From contig NZ_LSEF01000100.1 in assembly GCF_001641695.1 (NCBI RefSeq), forward strand, positions 129,071-163,430: a stretch of 34,360 nt of DNA, written 5' to 3'. A program made the position numbers and the translations under genes. This document shows, piece after piece, positions 7,819 through 16,316 of the stretch; position 1 is the stretch's first letter; each line of letters opens with the position of its first letter. Under the pieces are notes generated by a model. That model was given only the letters and a program-made list of their open reading frames with translations, was not told the DNA's origin and did not search any database. The DNA is from Bradyrhizobium neotropicale (GTDB taxonomy: Bacteria; Pseudomonadota; Alphaproteobacteria; Rhizobiales; Xanthobacteraceae).

Positions 7819-8001
7819 CAATGCTCCGGGGCGTCGCTAGCCTTGTCCAGTCCAGGCCTGTCCAGTCAAAGGCTCCAATCGAGGACGCCCCATTGTACCC
7901 GGCGGCGCCGGAATATGCAGCCTGCGACAGGCCGTTACGACTGTGTCCGAAACGGGGCGCAGGCCTGCTTAAGACCCCTCCTTAGCAGCCGGCCGGGGCC
8001 T

Positions 8002-8616
8002 TCAGGAGTGCGCGAAAATGTCCTCGGCCTCCCAGCCCTGGAGGTCGAGCCGGGCGCGCGTCGGCAGGAAGTCGAAGCAGGCCTGGGCCAGCGCAGTGCG
8101 GCCCTCCCGCACCAGCATGGCATCGAGCCGCTCACGCAGCGCATGCAGATGCAGCACATCGGAGGCGGCGTAGGCGAGCTGCGGCTCGGTCAGGCTGTCG
8201 GAACCCCAGTCGCTGGATTGCTGCTGCTTGGAGAGGTCGACATTGAGCACCTCGCGCACGAGGTCCTTGAGGCCGTGGCGGTCGGTATAGGTGCGCGTCA
8301 GGCGGGAGGCGATCTTGGTGCAGTAGAGCGGCTCTGCCATCACGCCGAAGGCCTGGTACAGAACGGCGATGTCGAAGCGCGCGTAATGAAAAATCTTGGT
8401 GATCGCGGGATTGGCGAGCAGCGCCTTGAGATTCGGCGCATCGGTGTGCCCCTTCGGGATCTGCACCACGTCGGCGCTGCCGTCCCCGGGCGAGAGCTGC
8501 ACCACGCAGAGCCGGTCGCGATGCGGGTTCAGCCCCATCGTCTCGGTGTCGATCGCCACCGCTCCGGTGTAGCGGGACAGATCGGGCAAGTCGCCGCGAT
8601 GCAGGCGTACGGTCAT
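8002..8616 (-). CDS. rnd: Short ribonuclease D-type 3'-5' exonuclease (DEDDy)
   Basis: Trims 3' ends of stable RNAs such as tRNA precursors in the cytoplasm. DEDDy residues are all present: Asp23 and Glu25 in IDTET, Asp82 in FHYARFDIAVL, and Tyr149/Asp153 in YAASD. At 204 residues it lacks the HRDC domains of the about 375-residue E. coli RNase D and matches the short alphaproteobacterial form that commonly precedes the lptC-lptA genes. ATG start. The neighbouring minus-strand gene upstream is the UbiA-family protein 118 bp away; co-transcription is possible but nothing links their functions. Confidence 0.9.
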   Translation of the reverse strand: MTVRLHRGDLPDLSRYTGAVAIDTETMGLNPHRDRLCVVQLSPGDGSADVVQIPKGHTDAPNLKALLANPAITKIFHYARFDIAVLYQAFGVMAEPLYCTKIASRLTRTYTDRHGLKDLVREVLNVDLSKQQQSSDWGSDSLTEPQLAYAASDVLHLHALRERLDAMLVREGRTALAQACFDFLPTRARLDLQGWEAEDIFAHS

Positions 8617-8734
8617 GGCGTTTCAAACCTTCGGTCTAGTCGGTGCGTCGGCACAATGGGCTTAATCGGGCTGCCCGCGATGTATCCACTGCAGGCGGGC
8701 CGCGCAAGCGCCGGCTGTTCCCCGGCAGGCGCCG

Positions 8735-10087
8735 TCAGATCGCCGCCAGCATGATGCAGATCATCGCCGCCACGGTAATGCGGCTCGCGCCATCGCGGAA
8801 GGTGTAGATGATGGGATCATCCGGCATCTCGCGGCGATGCGCCATCATCAAGGCGCGGCCGAACCAGTACAGCAGCAGCGGGTTGAGCAGCCACAGCATC
8901 CAGGGACGGCTGTACAGCGGCGTCACCGCCGATGACGACACGTAAAGCGAAAACACCGTCACCGCGTTCATGGCGCTCGCAGCCGCCATGGCGGCGATGA
9001 CGTGCAGATCGGTAATTCTGTAGTCGCGATTGGAGGGATCGGCGAGCCCTGCGCCCTGGCGCATGCTGAGCTCGCTGAAACGCTTGATCAGCGCCAGCGA
9101 GGTGAACACGAACAACGAGAAGATCAACAGCCATTCCGACAGCACGACGCCGACGCCGACCGCGCCAGCGATGATGCGCAGCGTGTAGAGGCCGGCGAGC
9201 GTCACGACGTCGACCAGCATCTTGCGCTTGAGCACCAGCGAATAGGCGATCGTGGTGGCGAGATAGGCGCCGAGCACGCCAAGGAAGAGGGGGGAGATGC
9301 AGAGGCTGGCCGCGACCGCGAAGCCCCAGAGCGCGGGGATCGCGAGCAGCGCGGAGGAGATCGGCAACTCGCCCGCCGCGAGCGCGCGATGGCGCTTGGT
9401 CGGATGCTGCCGGTCGGCCGCGAGATCGAGCAGGTCGTTCATCAGATAGGCGCCGGACGCGCAGGCCGAGAACGCCATGAACGCCAGCAGCGCATAGCCG
9501 AGCGTTGCGAAGTGCATCTGATGTGCGGTGATGGCCGGCACGAACACCAGCGTGTTCTTGGCGTATTGGTAGACACGCAGCGCCTTCGCCCAGGTCTGGA
9601 AGCTGGCACGACGGCTGGTGCCGCGGTCATTGATGCGCTCGATCGCGGCACGGTCGAACGGCACGGCACCGGCGGCGAGATCAGCCGGCGCAACGACGCC
9701 ATCGAAGCCGAGATGCGCGGCGATCCCCGCCGCATGACGAGCGAAGCGGCCAGCGGCGAGATAGATTTTTTCACCCCGCGCCCGGGCCGCCAAGGCCCGG
9801 TTCAGCACATCGGCGTCATAGGGCAGATGGGCGTAGTCGATCTCGGCCTGCGCGAGCACATCCCCAACCGCCGCCGGGCCCAGCGCTCCCTTCGCGCGCA
9901 GGCGGGCGAACGCGCTACCGACATCGGCGAAAAGCGCCTCATAGGCCAGCTCCGAGCGGAGCAGGGTGCCTTCGAGATCGACGACAAGGGTGCGCGCAGG
10001 CGCCGGGGCCGCCGACGGCTCCGCCGTGCCGGATTCGTACTGCCAGACAGGCTGCTCCATTCGAAAACGCTCTACTGACCGCGACAT
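8735..10087 (-). CDS. UbiA-family prenyltransferase fused to a HAD-like domain (DPPR-synthase type)
   Basis: Likely transfers a polyprenyl-phosphate to 5-phosphoribose pyrophosphate, making polyprenyl-phospho-5-phosphoribose, the first step to polyprenyl-phospho-arabinose. The C-terminal half (about 165-450) is a multi-span UbiA membrane domain with the first Asp motif NDLLDLAADRQHPTKRHR (from Asn217) and a second region YSLVLKRKMLVDVVTLAG; both resemble mycobacterial Rv3806c more than ubiquinone or heme prenyltransferases. Residues 33-150 resemble a HAD phosphatase: Asp37 is the nucleophile, but the second Asp of DxD is Glu39 (VVDLEGTLL), motif II is LAAG without Ser/Thr, and no motif IV acid pair is seen. 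NoeC of Azorhizobium is the closest named relative I know. DprE1/DprE2 genes lie 3 kb away. Codon 10 (ATG) is an alternative start. Confidence 0.82.
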   Translation of the reverse strand: MSRSVERFRMEQPVWQYESGTAEPSAAPAPARTLVVDLEGTLLRSELAYEALFADVGSAFARLRAKGALGPAAVGDVLAQAEIDYAHLPYDADVLNRALAARARGEKIYLAAGRFARHAAGIAAHLGFDGVVAPADLAAGAVPFDRAAIERINDRGTSRRASFQTWAKALRVYQYAKNTLVFVPAITAHQMHFATLGYALLAFMAFSACASGAYLMNDLLDLAADRQHPTKRHRALAAGELPISSALLAIPALWGFAVAASLCISPLFLGVLGAYLATTIAYSLVLKRKMLVDVVTLAGLYTLRIIAGAVGVGVVLSEWLLIFSLFVFTSLALIKRFSELSMRQGAGLADPSNRDYRITDLHVIAAMAAASAMNAVTVFSLYVSSSAVTPLYSRPWMLWLLNPLLLYWFGRALMMAHRREMPDDPIIYTFRDGASRITVAAMICIMLAAI

Positions 10088-10401
10088 GACCGGCCCAAAG
10101 CCGGGGAGCAGGGAAATGGACGGTCAGACCCTAGGGGATCATTCGCTAAGGGCGGCTTAATTTGGTCGAAGAGGGTTAAGCCGCAGCCGGGGGATGCCGA
10201 CGACAATCGGCACAAAAACCTGCGAATTCGGACCGTTTAACGGATCTTCGGCCGCCGGGCTGTTGCATGGATCCCACAATCCGGCGCGAGCTCCATATAC
10301 CAGCGCAACTTGTGCATGCGACCGCGTGGAAATCCGCCCGGTCCACCCTATCTGTGGCGAGCTTCTCGCGCCCCTTTCCTCTTTCATCACGATCAAGTGC
10401 C
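10088..10401. promoter_or_regulatory. Divergent intergenic region between the UbiA-type gene and the MFS gene
   Basis: This 314-bp stretch separates two genes transcribed away from each other and should hold both promoters. A 9-bp perfect inverted repeat, GCGGCTTAA (10152-10160) / TTAAGCCGC (10176-10184) with a 15-nt spacer, is the clearest structure and could be an operator. A shorter palindrome CCGTTTAACGG lies near 10227-10237. No convincing -35/-10 pair or small gene is visible. Confidence 0.4.
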
Positions 10402-11673
10402 ATGACCGAACAGACGCTCGCAGCGCCGATCGACGATCAACAGGAACGCCAACGCGGCTTTACGCGCTACCAGTCGCTCCTCATCGCGCTGCTCGCGTTC
10501 ACGCAGTTCACGATCATTCTCGATTTCATCATCATGTCGCCGCTCGGCGCCATCCTGATGCCCTCGCTCAACATCACGGCCGCGCAATTCGGCGTCGCGG
10601 TTTCGGCCTACGCGTTCAGTGCGGGAGCCTCGGGGATCCTGGCCGCGGGCTTCGCCGATCGCTTCGATCGCAAGCGCCTGCTGATGTTCTTCTATGTCGG
10701 CTTCACGCTCGGAACCCTGCTCTGCGCCGCCGCGCAGAACTACCATGTGCTGCTGCTCGGCAGGATCGTGACCGGATTGTTCGGCGGCGTGATCGGCTCC
10801 ATCGTGCTGGCGATCGTCACCGACCTGTTCCCCCTGCACTTACGCGGCCGCGTGATGGGATTCGTCCAGACCGCGTTCGCCGCGAGCCAGGTGCTCGGCA
10901 TTCCGGCCGGGCTGTTTCTCGCCAATCACTGGAACTGGCATGTCTGCTTCGTTGCGATCGTCGTTCTGTCGATCGCAGCGATCGTCGTCATTGCCTTCGC
11001 CATGGAGCCGGTCGACGCGCATCTGCGGCTGAAGCAGGACAAGAACCCCTTCCGCCATTTGATCGCGACCGTCGGACAGCCGCGCTACACGCTGGCCTTC
11101 GCAGTCACGACGCTGCTGGCAACAGGCGGCTACATGCTGATGCCGTTCTCCAGCGCCTTCACCGTGAACAATATCGGCATCGACATCCAGCATTTGCCGA
11201 CCATCTATCTCGTCTCCGGCCTGTTCAGCATCGTCACGGGGCCGCTTGTCGGCAGGGCGAGCGACGCGTTCGGCAAATATCCGACCTTCGTCTTCGGCAG
11301 CGTGGTGTCGGTGATCATGGTGCTGATCTACACCCATCTCGGCCACGTCTCGCTCGCGACCGCGATCCTCGTCAACGTCCTGATGTTCGTCGGCATCTTC
11401 TCACGCATGATCCCGTCGCAGGCCCTGATGTCGGCGATCCCCGATCCCAGCCAGCGCGGCTCGTTCAGCGCGGTCAGCGCCTCATTGCAGCAGCTCTCCG
11501 GGGGGCTCGGCTCGGTGCTCGCCGCCGGGATCATCGCGCAGGAGCCGGACGGTTCGCTCCTCCATTTCGATCGGCTCGGATACATCGTCGTCGCGACGTC
11601 GATCGTCTCGCTGTTCGCGATGTACTTCGTGCAGAAATCGGTCGCGAACCGGGCCGGCAGACGTGTGGTCTGA
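10402..11673 (+). CDS. MFS transporter
   Basis: Secondary transporter of the major facilitator superfamily; 423 residues with about 12 predicted membrane spans in two halves. The loop 2-3 motif A is recognisable as GFADRFDRKRLL. Other visible segments are LLIALLAFTQFTIILDFIIM (span 1) and FGSVVSVIMVLIYTHLGHV in the second half. The frame is open further upstream to 10267, but the added 45 residues are polar and unlike an MFS N-terminus, so I chose the ATG at 10402; its SD is weak. The substrate cannot be read from sequence. It is divergent from the UbiA-type gene, so export of a product of that region is possible but unsupported. Confidence 0.88.
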   Translation: MTEQTLAAPIDDQQERQRGFTRYQSLLIALLAFTQFTIILDFIIMSPLGAILMPSLNITAAQFGVAVSAYAFSAGASGILAAGFADRFDRKRLLMFFYVGFTLGTLLCAAAQNYHVLLLGRIVTGLFGGVIGSIVLAIVTDLFPLHLRGRVMGFVQTAFAASQVLGIPAGLFLANHWNWHVCFVAIVVLSIAAIVVIAFAMEPVDAHLRLKQDKNPFRHLIATVGQPRYTLAFAVTTLLATGGYMLMPFSSAFTVNNIGIDIQHLPTIYLVSGLFSIVTGPLVGRASDAFGKYPTFVFGSVVSVIMVLIYTHLGHVSLATAILVNVLMFVGIFSRMIPSQALMSAIPDPSQRGSFSAVSASLQQLSGGLGSVLAAGIIAQEPDGSLLHFDRLGYIVVATSIVSLFAMYFVQKSVANRAGRRVV

Positions 11674-11767
11674 GGGCGAACGTGGCCGATTTGGCGCGAT
11701 AGGGGGTCGTCGCGACGGCGATGCTTGGATCGTCGCCCGGCTACCTCCACTGATCGGAAGCAGCCCC

Positions 11768-11791
11768 ATTTTGCGTCGAAATTCCGCAAAA

Positions 11792-11792
<1 letters not shown>
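11768..11792 (-). terminator. Stem-loop abutting the tRNA-Leu 3' end
   Basis: ATTTTGCG (11768-11775) and CGCAAAAT (11785-11792) are exact 8-bp inverted arms with a 9-nt loop. The last paired base is also the terminal A of the encoded tRNA CCA. On the minus strand it immediately follows the tRNA, so it may end the transcript or present the tail for 3' processing. There is no T-run after it. Confidence 0.4.
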
Positions 11793-11878
<86 letters not shown>

Positions 11879-12017
11879 ATGCCTGTTGGGCACGGGGGCG
11901 CTTACTACGGATCAGTGACGCGCTTGTCAAATCATGAGTAGGGATGCGGATTGCGCATCGCAAACCGGCCCGATACAAGCCTCCTCAAGACGCACTCTCC
12001 CGCAGGAATGGACCGCC

Positions 12018-12983
12018 ATGGCTACGAATCTGGACACGCTCGTCACGGTTTTCGGCGGATCGGGGTTTTTGGGCCGCAGCGTCGTCCGCGCGCTGTGCAA
12101 GCGCGACTACCGGGTCCGGGTCGCTGTCCGGCGGCCGGAACTGGCCGGCTTCCTCCAGCCGCTCGGCCGGGTCGGGCAGGTCCACACCGTGCAGGCGAAT
12201 CTGCGCTACCCCGCCTCGGTCGAGGCGGCGCTGCGTGATTCGCATGTCGCGATCAATCTGGTCGGCATCTTGACCGAAAGCGGCGGGCAGACCTTCGACG
12301 CCGTCCAGGCCAAGGGCGCCGAGACGGTCGCCAAGGCGGCAGCCGCCGCCGGCGCCGAGATGGTGCATGTCTCGGCGATCGGCGCCGACGAAGAATCGCC
12401 CTCCCGCTACGCCCGCGCCAAGGCTGCCGGCGAGAAGGCGGTGCTGGCGGCGGTGCCCTCGGCCACGATTTTCCGTCCCTCGGTGCTGTTCGGCCCCGAG
12501 GACCAGTTCACCAACCGCTTTGCGGCGCTCGGGCGGCTGTCGCCGGTGCTGCCGCTGATCGGCGGCGACACCAAGATGCAGCCCGCCTATGTCGGCGACG
12601 TCGCGACCGCGATCGCGGATGCGGTCGACGGCAAGGCCAAGAAGGGCGCCACTTACGAGCTCGGCGGGCCGGAAGTGCTGACGATGCGCGAGATCATCGA
12701 AACCATCCTCGCCATCACCGGCCGCAAGCGGATGCTGATCCCGCTGTCGTTCGGGCTCGCCCGTTTCCAGGCCAACTTCCTGCAATTCGCGCCGGGCGCG
12801 CTGAAGCTGACGCCGGACCAGGTCACGCTGCTCGAGCGCGACAACGTCGTCTCGGATGCGGCCAAGGCCGCCGGCCTGACGCTGGAAGGCCTCGGGATTG
12901 CGCCCGATTCGCTCGAGGCGATCGCCCCGCAATATCTCTGGCGCTTCCGCGCCGCCGGGCAATTCCAGCGCATGATCGTGTAG
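12018..12983 (+). CDS. NDUFA9-like NAD(P)H-binding protein (complex I-associated, SDR superfamily)
   Basis: Atypical short-chain dehydrogenase related to the 39-kDa (NDUFA9) accessory subunit that stabilises respiratory complex I; alphaproteobacteria keep a homologue. The 321 residues start with a Rossmann dinucleotide fold (VTVFGGSGFLGRSVVRAL), followed by NLVGIL, VHVSAIGAD and a Y-A-R-A-K segment, in which SRYARAKAAGE holds the Tyr/Lys pair of extended SDRs. FRPSVLFGPEDQFTNRFA is a strong family mark. The ATG at 12018 has AGGAA 10 nt upstream; the longer frame to 11934 overlaps the tRNA flank and lacks an SD. It stands alone between the tRNA and repeats. A role as a general NADPH-dependent reductase remains possible. 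Confidence 0.85.
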   Translation: MATNLDTLVTVFGGSGFLGRSVVRALCKRDYRVRVAVRRPELAGFLQPLGRVGQVHTVQANLRYPASVEAALRDSHVAINLVGILTESGGQTFDAVQAKGAETVAKAAAAAGAEMVHVSAIGADEESPSRYARAKAAGEKAVLAAVPSATIFRPSVLFGPEDQFTNRFAALGRLSPVLPLIGGDTKMQPAYVGDVATAIADAVDGKAKKGATYELGGPEVLTMREIIETILAITGRKRMLIPLSFGLARFQANFLQFAPGALKLTPDQVTLLERDNVVSDAAKAAGLTLEGLGIAPDSLEAIAPQYLWRFRAAGQFQRMIV

Positions 12984-12993
12984 AGGCGACCTT

Positions 12994-13128
12994 CACCTCG
13001 CCCCGCTTGCGGGAGAGGTCGGATTGCGAAGCAATCCGGGTGAGGGGGTACAGGTCTCTCAGCAGTCTCAAGCGTGGAGAGAGGCCCCTCACCCCAACCC
13101 TCTCCCCGTAAGGACGGGGCGAGGGAGC
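12994..13128. repeat. Paired palindromic intergenic repeat after the NDUFA9-like gene
   Basis: Between convergent genes, one element (12994-13048) contains CTCGCCCCGCTTGCGGGAGA and GGATTGCGAAGCAATCC, then GGTGAGGGGG. A second (13084-13128) contains CCCCTCACCCCAACCCTC and GTAAGGACGGGGCGAGGGAG in inverted sense, so the two outer ends can pair. The same family appears at 21733-21906 and at the right edge (34326-34360). These look like non-coding REP/RIME-type repeats; they may protect 3' ends of the flanking mRNAs. Confidence 0.7.
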
Positions 13129-13166
13129 GCACGACCGCCGCGGCCGCAGTGCAATTCCTTCCGACA

Positions 13167-13907
13167 TCAGAACTTCAGCTTCTTGAAGATCGCTTCCGGC
13201 AGCGCCTTGATGATGAGCATCACGAGGCGCCATTTGTTGCTGACATAGATGACGTCGGCCTGGCGCTGCACGGCGTTGAGGATGGCGTCGCCCACCACCG
13301 GCGCCTCGACGGTCAGGGGCCCGATCAACTTCATGCCCTCGGTCATCCTGGTGCGGACGAAGCCGGGCTTGACGGTGACGACGTGCACGCCACCGCGGCT
13401 GGAGCGGGCGCGCAGGCCGGAGAGGAAGGCGGAAAAGCCCGCCTTGGCCGAGCCGTAGACATAGTTCGAGGCGCGGCCGCGATCGCCGGCGACGGATGAC
13501 ACGCCAACGATCGTGCCGTTGCCGCGCGCCAGGAACTTGTCTGCGAACAGGCCGAGGATCAACGCAGGCCCTTCGTAGTTCGAGCGCATGATCGTCGTGG
13601 CGTGATCGAGATCGATCTGCGCGTTCTCCTGCGTGCCCAGCAAGCCGACGATCGAGACGACGACATCCGGCAGCGCCGGAAGGCCGCTGACAAAATTTTC
13701 GAACGACGCGGTGTCCAGCACGTCGAACTTCAAGATGTCTGCCTCGACATTGTAGCGGGCACGCAGGTCCGCGGCGTCAGGCTCCAGCACGGCGACGTCG
13801 CGCCCGGCGAGCTGCACGTCGTATCCGCCCTTGGCGAAGGCGCGCGCAGTGGCGCGCCCGATGTCGGAGGAACCGCCCAGCACCAGAACGGACTTGCGCG
13901 ATGTCAC
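13167..13907 (-). CDS. dprE2: DprE2-like short-chain dehydrogenase
   Basis: Probably reduces the 2-keto intermediate made by DprE1 to polyprenyl-phospho-D-arabinose using NAD(P)H. The 246 residues form a classical SDR: cofactor loop LGGSSDIGRA (10-19), Asn110, Ser138 in GVSSVAGDRGRASNY, and catalytic Tyr151/Lys155 in YGSAK. The GDRGR segment after the Ser and the hydrophobic C-terminus (LVMLIIKALP...KKLKF) recall mycobacterial Rv3791. The start is GTG, overlapping the dprE1 stop as GTGA (4 bp), so the two are coupled as they are in mycobacteria. By itself it could be a generic SDR; the pairing with DprE1 makes the call. Confidence 0.85.
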   Translation of the reverse strand: MTSRKSVLVLGGSSDIGRATARAFAKGGYDVQLAGRDVAVLEPDAADLRARYNVEADILKFDVLDTASFENFVSGLPALPDVVVSIVGLLGTQENAQIDLDHATTIMRSNYEGPALILGLFADKFLARGNGTIVGVSSVAGDRGRASNYVYGSAKAGFSAFLSGLRARSSRGGVHVVTVKPGFVRTRMTEGMKLIGPLTVEAPVVGDAILNAVQRQADVIYVSNKWRLVMLIIKALPEAIFKKLKF

Positions 13908-15241
13908 GGCTGCACCTCATCAAACAGACGCTGCGAGAGCTTTGATCGGATTTTTCCGGCGGGATCGAGCGATTTGCGGATCGCCTTGAAGCGTTGCAAG
14001 GCCGGATAGCCGGCCTCAAAAGTTGCGTGCGACTGGCGCGCGTCTTTTGCGAGATAAAGCCGGCCGCCGGCGGCGACGACCAGGCGGTCGATCTCGTCGA
14101 GGAAGTTCAAGATGTCGCCCTTCATCGGGAAATCCAGCGCCAGCGTGTAGCCAGGCATCGGAAAGGACAGGATGCCGTCGCCCTGACCGAGCTTCTTCAG
14201 CACCGCGAGGAACGAGGCGTCGCCGCGCCTGGTGACACGATCGAGAATGTCGCCGAGCACGTCGCGCGCGCCGTGCTCGGGGATCACGCATTGATGCTGC
14301 AGGAAGCCGCGGCGGCCATAGATGCGATTCCAGTCGCTGATGCTGTCGAGCGGAAAGAAATACGGATAGAGCGAGACGACATGACTCGTGCCGGCGCGCC
14401 TTGCGCCCATGCGATAATAGAGCTCGTTGAAGGCGCGGATACTGTAACGGTTCAGCGTGATCGATGGCAGGTCGACGGGCACCGCGAGCCCGGGATCCTT
14501 GCCAAGCGGAAATGCATCGGCACCGTCAGGAAGCTCGCTCGCGCGAGCGTGCTCGCCGAGATAGATCAGGGAGCGGCCGAGCTCGCTGCCGCGCGCCACG
14601 CAATCGATCCACGCCACCGAATAGGTCGCGGAATCGCCGGCTTCGAGCGCACGCATGGCTGCATCCAGATCGGATGTCGAGACCACGCGCTCGCGGATCC
14701 AGCCGGTCTCGACCGGCCGCAGTCGCATCGTCGCTTCCAGGATGACCCCGGTCAGGCCCATGCCGCCGATGGTCGCGAAAAAGGCATCGGAATTCTGTTC
14801 GCGCGACGCTTCGATGGTTTCGCCCTCTCCGGTGCGCAGCAGGATGCTGTCGACATAGCGGCCGAAACCGCCCTCGCAATGATGGTTCTTGCCGTGGACA
14901 TCGGCGGCGATAGCGCCGCCGACCGACACGAAGCGCGTGCCCGGAACGACGAAAGGAAGGAACCCGCGCGGGCCAAAAGTGTCGATCAGGTCCGATAGCA
15001 GCACGCCGGCTTCGAGCCGGAGGCGCCCGGTGGCCGGATCGAACGACCTGACCCGGTCAAAACCCGTCATCGCAATCGTGCGGCTGGCCCCGATCCCGGC
15101 GTCGCCATAGGCGCGGCCGTTGCCCCTGGCCACAGTGCCGGCCGCGCCGGCGACGGCCTCACCGACCGCCGCGAACGACCGCGGCCGCAGGACATCGGTA
15201 TCGACGACCGGGAAGCGTCCCCAGCCGCTGACGAGGGTCAT
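13904..15241 (-). CDS. dprE1: DprE1-like FAD-dependent decaprenylphosphoryl-ribose 2'-oxidase
   Basis: Oxidises the 2'-hydroxyl of polyprenyl-phospho-ribose; with DprE2 this epimerises ribose to arabinose. The 445 residues have a PCMH-type FAD domain (GNGRAYGDAG at 40-49, GGAIAADVHGKNHH at 108-121) with the His of GKNHH. The C-terminal half keeps LSFPMPGYTLALDFP and YLAKDAR, where Lys399 matches the catalytic Lys418 of Mycobacterium DprE1. Ala368 stands where that enzyme has Cys387, the residue attacked by benzothiazinones. The Lys/Ala spacing of 31 equals that of the mycobacterial pair. Translationally coupled to dprE2. A related sugar oxidase of the same family is the only alternative. Confidence 0.88.
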   Translation of the reverse strand: MTLVSGWGRFPVVDTDVLRPRSFAAVGEAVAGAAGTVARGNGRAYGDAGIGASRTIAMTGFDRVRSFDPATGRLRLEAGVLLSDLIDTFGPRGFLPFVVPGTRFVSVGGAIAADVHGKNHHCEGGFGRYVDSILLRTGEGETIEASREQNSDAFFATIGGMGLTGVILEATMRLRPVETGWIRERVVSTSDLDAAMRALEAGDSATYSVAWIDCVARGSELGRSLIYLGEHARASELPDGADAFPLGKDPGLAVPVDLPSITLNRYSIRAFNELYYRMGARRAGTSHVVSLYPYFFPLDSISDWNRIYGRRGFLQHQCVIPEHGARDVLGDILDRVTRRGDASFLAVLKKLGQGDGILSFPMPGYTLALDFPMKGDILNFLDEIDRLVVAAGGRLYLAKDARQSHATFEAGYPALQRFKAIRKSLDPAGKIRSKLSQRLFDEVQP

Positions 15242-15341
15242 CGTTCAGCTCCTTTGCCGGGCGCGCGCCGCCCGGCCTTGGAAACTGCCTACCGATCAAA
15301 AGCTTATTTTACGTTGAGGCCCGGATGCGACTTTTGCGGGA

Positions 15342-16148
15342 TTACCGGCCCAGCGCCAGCGCGATCAGGCCGAGCGTCCCGACGATCACGCGCCACCAGG
15401 CGAACACCACGAAGCCGTGGCGGGTGACGTATTCCAGGAACGACTTCACCACGATGATCGCGGTGATGAACGACACCACGAAGCCGATCGCGACGATGCC
15501 CATATGGTCCATCGTCATCTCGGAGCGGTTCTTGTAGAAGTCGTAGGCGAACGCGCCGATCATGGTGGGGATCGCGAGGAAGAACGAGAACTCCGCCGCG
15601 GCGCGCTTGTCCGCGCCGAGCAGCATGGCGGCGACAATGCTGGCGCCGGAGCGCGACACGCCGGGGATCATCGCCACGCACTGCGCGATGCCGATATAGA
15701 GATACGTCAGCAGCGGAAATTTGGTGGCATCATGCTCACGCGGCTTGAGATCGAGCCGGTCGACCCACAGCAGAATGGCCCCGCCGACGATCAGCGTGAA
15801 GCAGACGACCCACGGATTGAACAGCACGCTCTTGATGTATTTGCCGGCGAGAAGGCCGACGATGACCGCGGGCAGGAACGCGACCAGCACGCCGATCACG
15901 AAACGGCGTGCATAGGCATCGCCGGTGAACATGCCGATCGCGACATCCCACAGCTTCCTGAAGTACAGCCCGACGATCGCGAGGATCGCGCCGAGCTGGA
16001 TCAGAACCGTAAACGAATCCCAGAAGGCGCCTTCGCCAAGGCCGAAGAAGCGCTCCGCGAGCAGGAGGTGACCCGTCGAGGAAACAGGAAGGAACTCAGT
16101 CACGCCCTCGATGATGCCGAGGATCACTGCCCGTATTGCGTCTGACAT
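15342..16148 (-). CDS. uppP: Undecaprenyl-diphosphatase UppP (BacA)
   Basis: Integral membrane enzyme that removes a phosphate from undecaprenyl diphosphate, recycling the lipid carrier for peptidoglycan and polysaccharides; overexpression gives bacitracin resistance. The 268 residues carry both family signatures: EGVTEFLPVSSTGH (Glu14, Glu18, Ser23/Ser24, His27, an offset of 3 from E. coli) and PGVSRSGAS in the second half, plus about eight membrane spans. ATG start. It lies 100 bp upstream of dprE1 on the same strand, so it may feed polyprenyl phosphate to the arabinose pathway as well as to the cell wall. Confidence 0.96.
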   Translation of the reverse strand: MSDAIRAVILGIIEGVTEFLPVSSTGHLLLAERFFGLGEGAFWDSFTVLIQLGAILAIVGLYFRKLWDVAIGMFTGDAYARRFVIGVLVAFLPAVIVGLLAGKYIKSVLFNPWVVCFTLIVGGAILLWVDRLDLKPREHDATKFPLLTYLYIGIAQCVAMIPGVSRSGASIVAAMLLGADKRAAAEFSFFLAIPTMIGAFAYDFYKNRSEMTMDHMGIVAIGFVVSFITAIIVVKSFLEYVTRHGFVVFAWWRVIVGTLGLIALALGR

Positions 16149-16316
16149 ATTTACGGTCCATTTCGGCTGGAAAAGCGGGGCTCTTCTCGCCTATTCGTCC
16201 CGCTGCCGCAATCGCTAAATGCCAAATCACGGGTTGTCTCGCGGTTTTGAAGGACTAGTGTGGCGGCGAACAAACATTGATGGATTCTTAAGCACCATCA
16301 AATAGTCACAGGCTGC

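Noticed and set aside
7189..8754. 521-codon plus-strand frame opposite lptC and rnd
   Set aside because: Antisense to two well-supported genes; composition is typical of a shadow frame, without recognisable domains.
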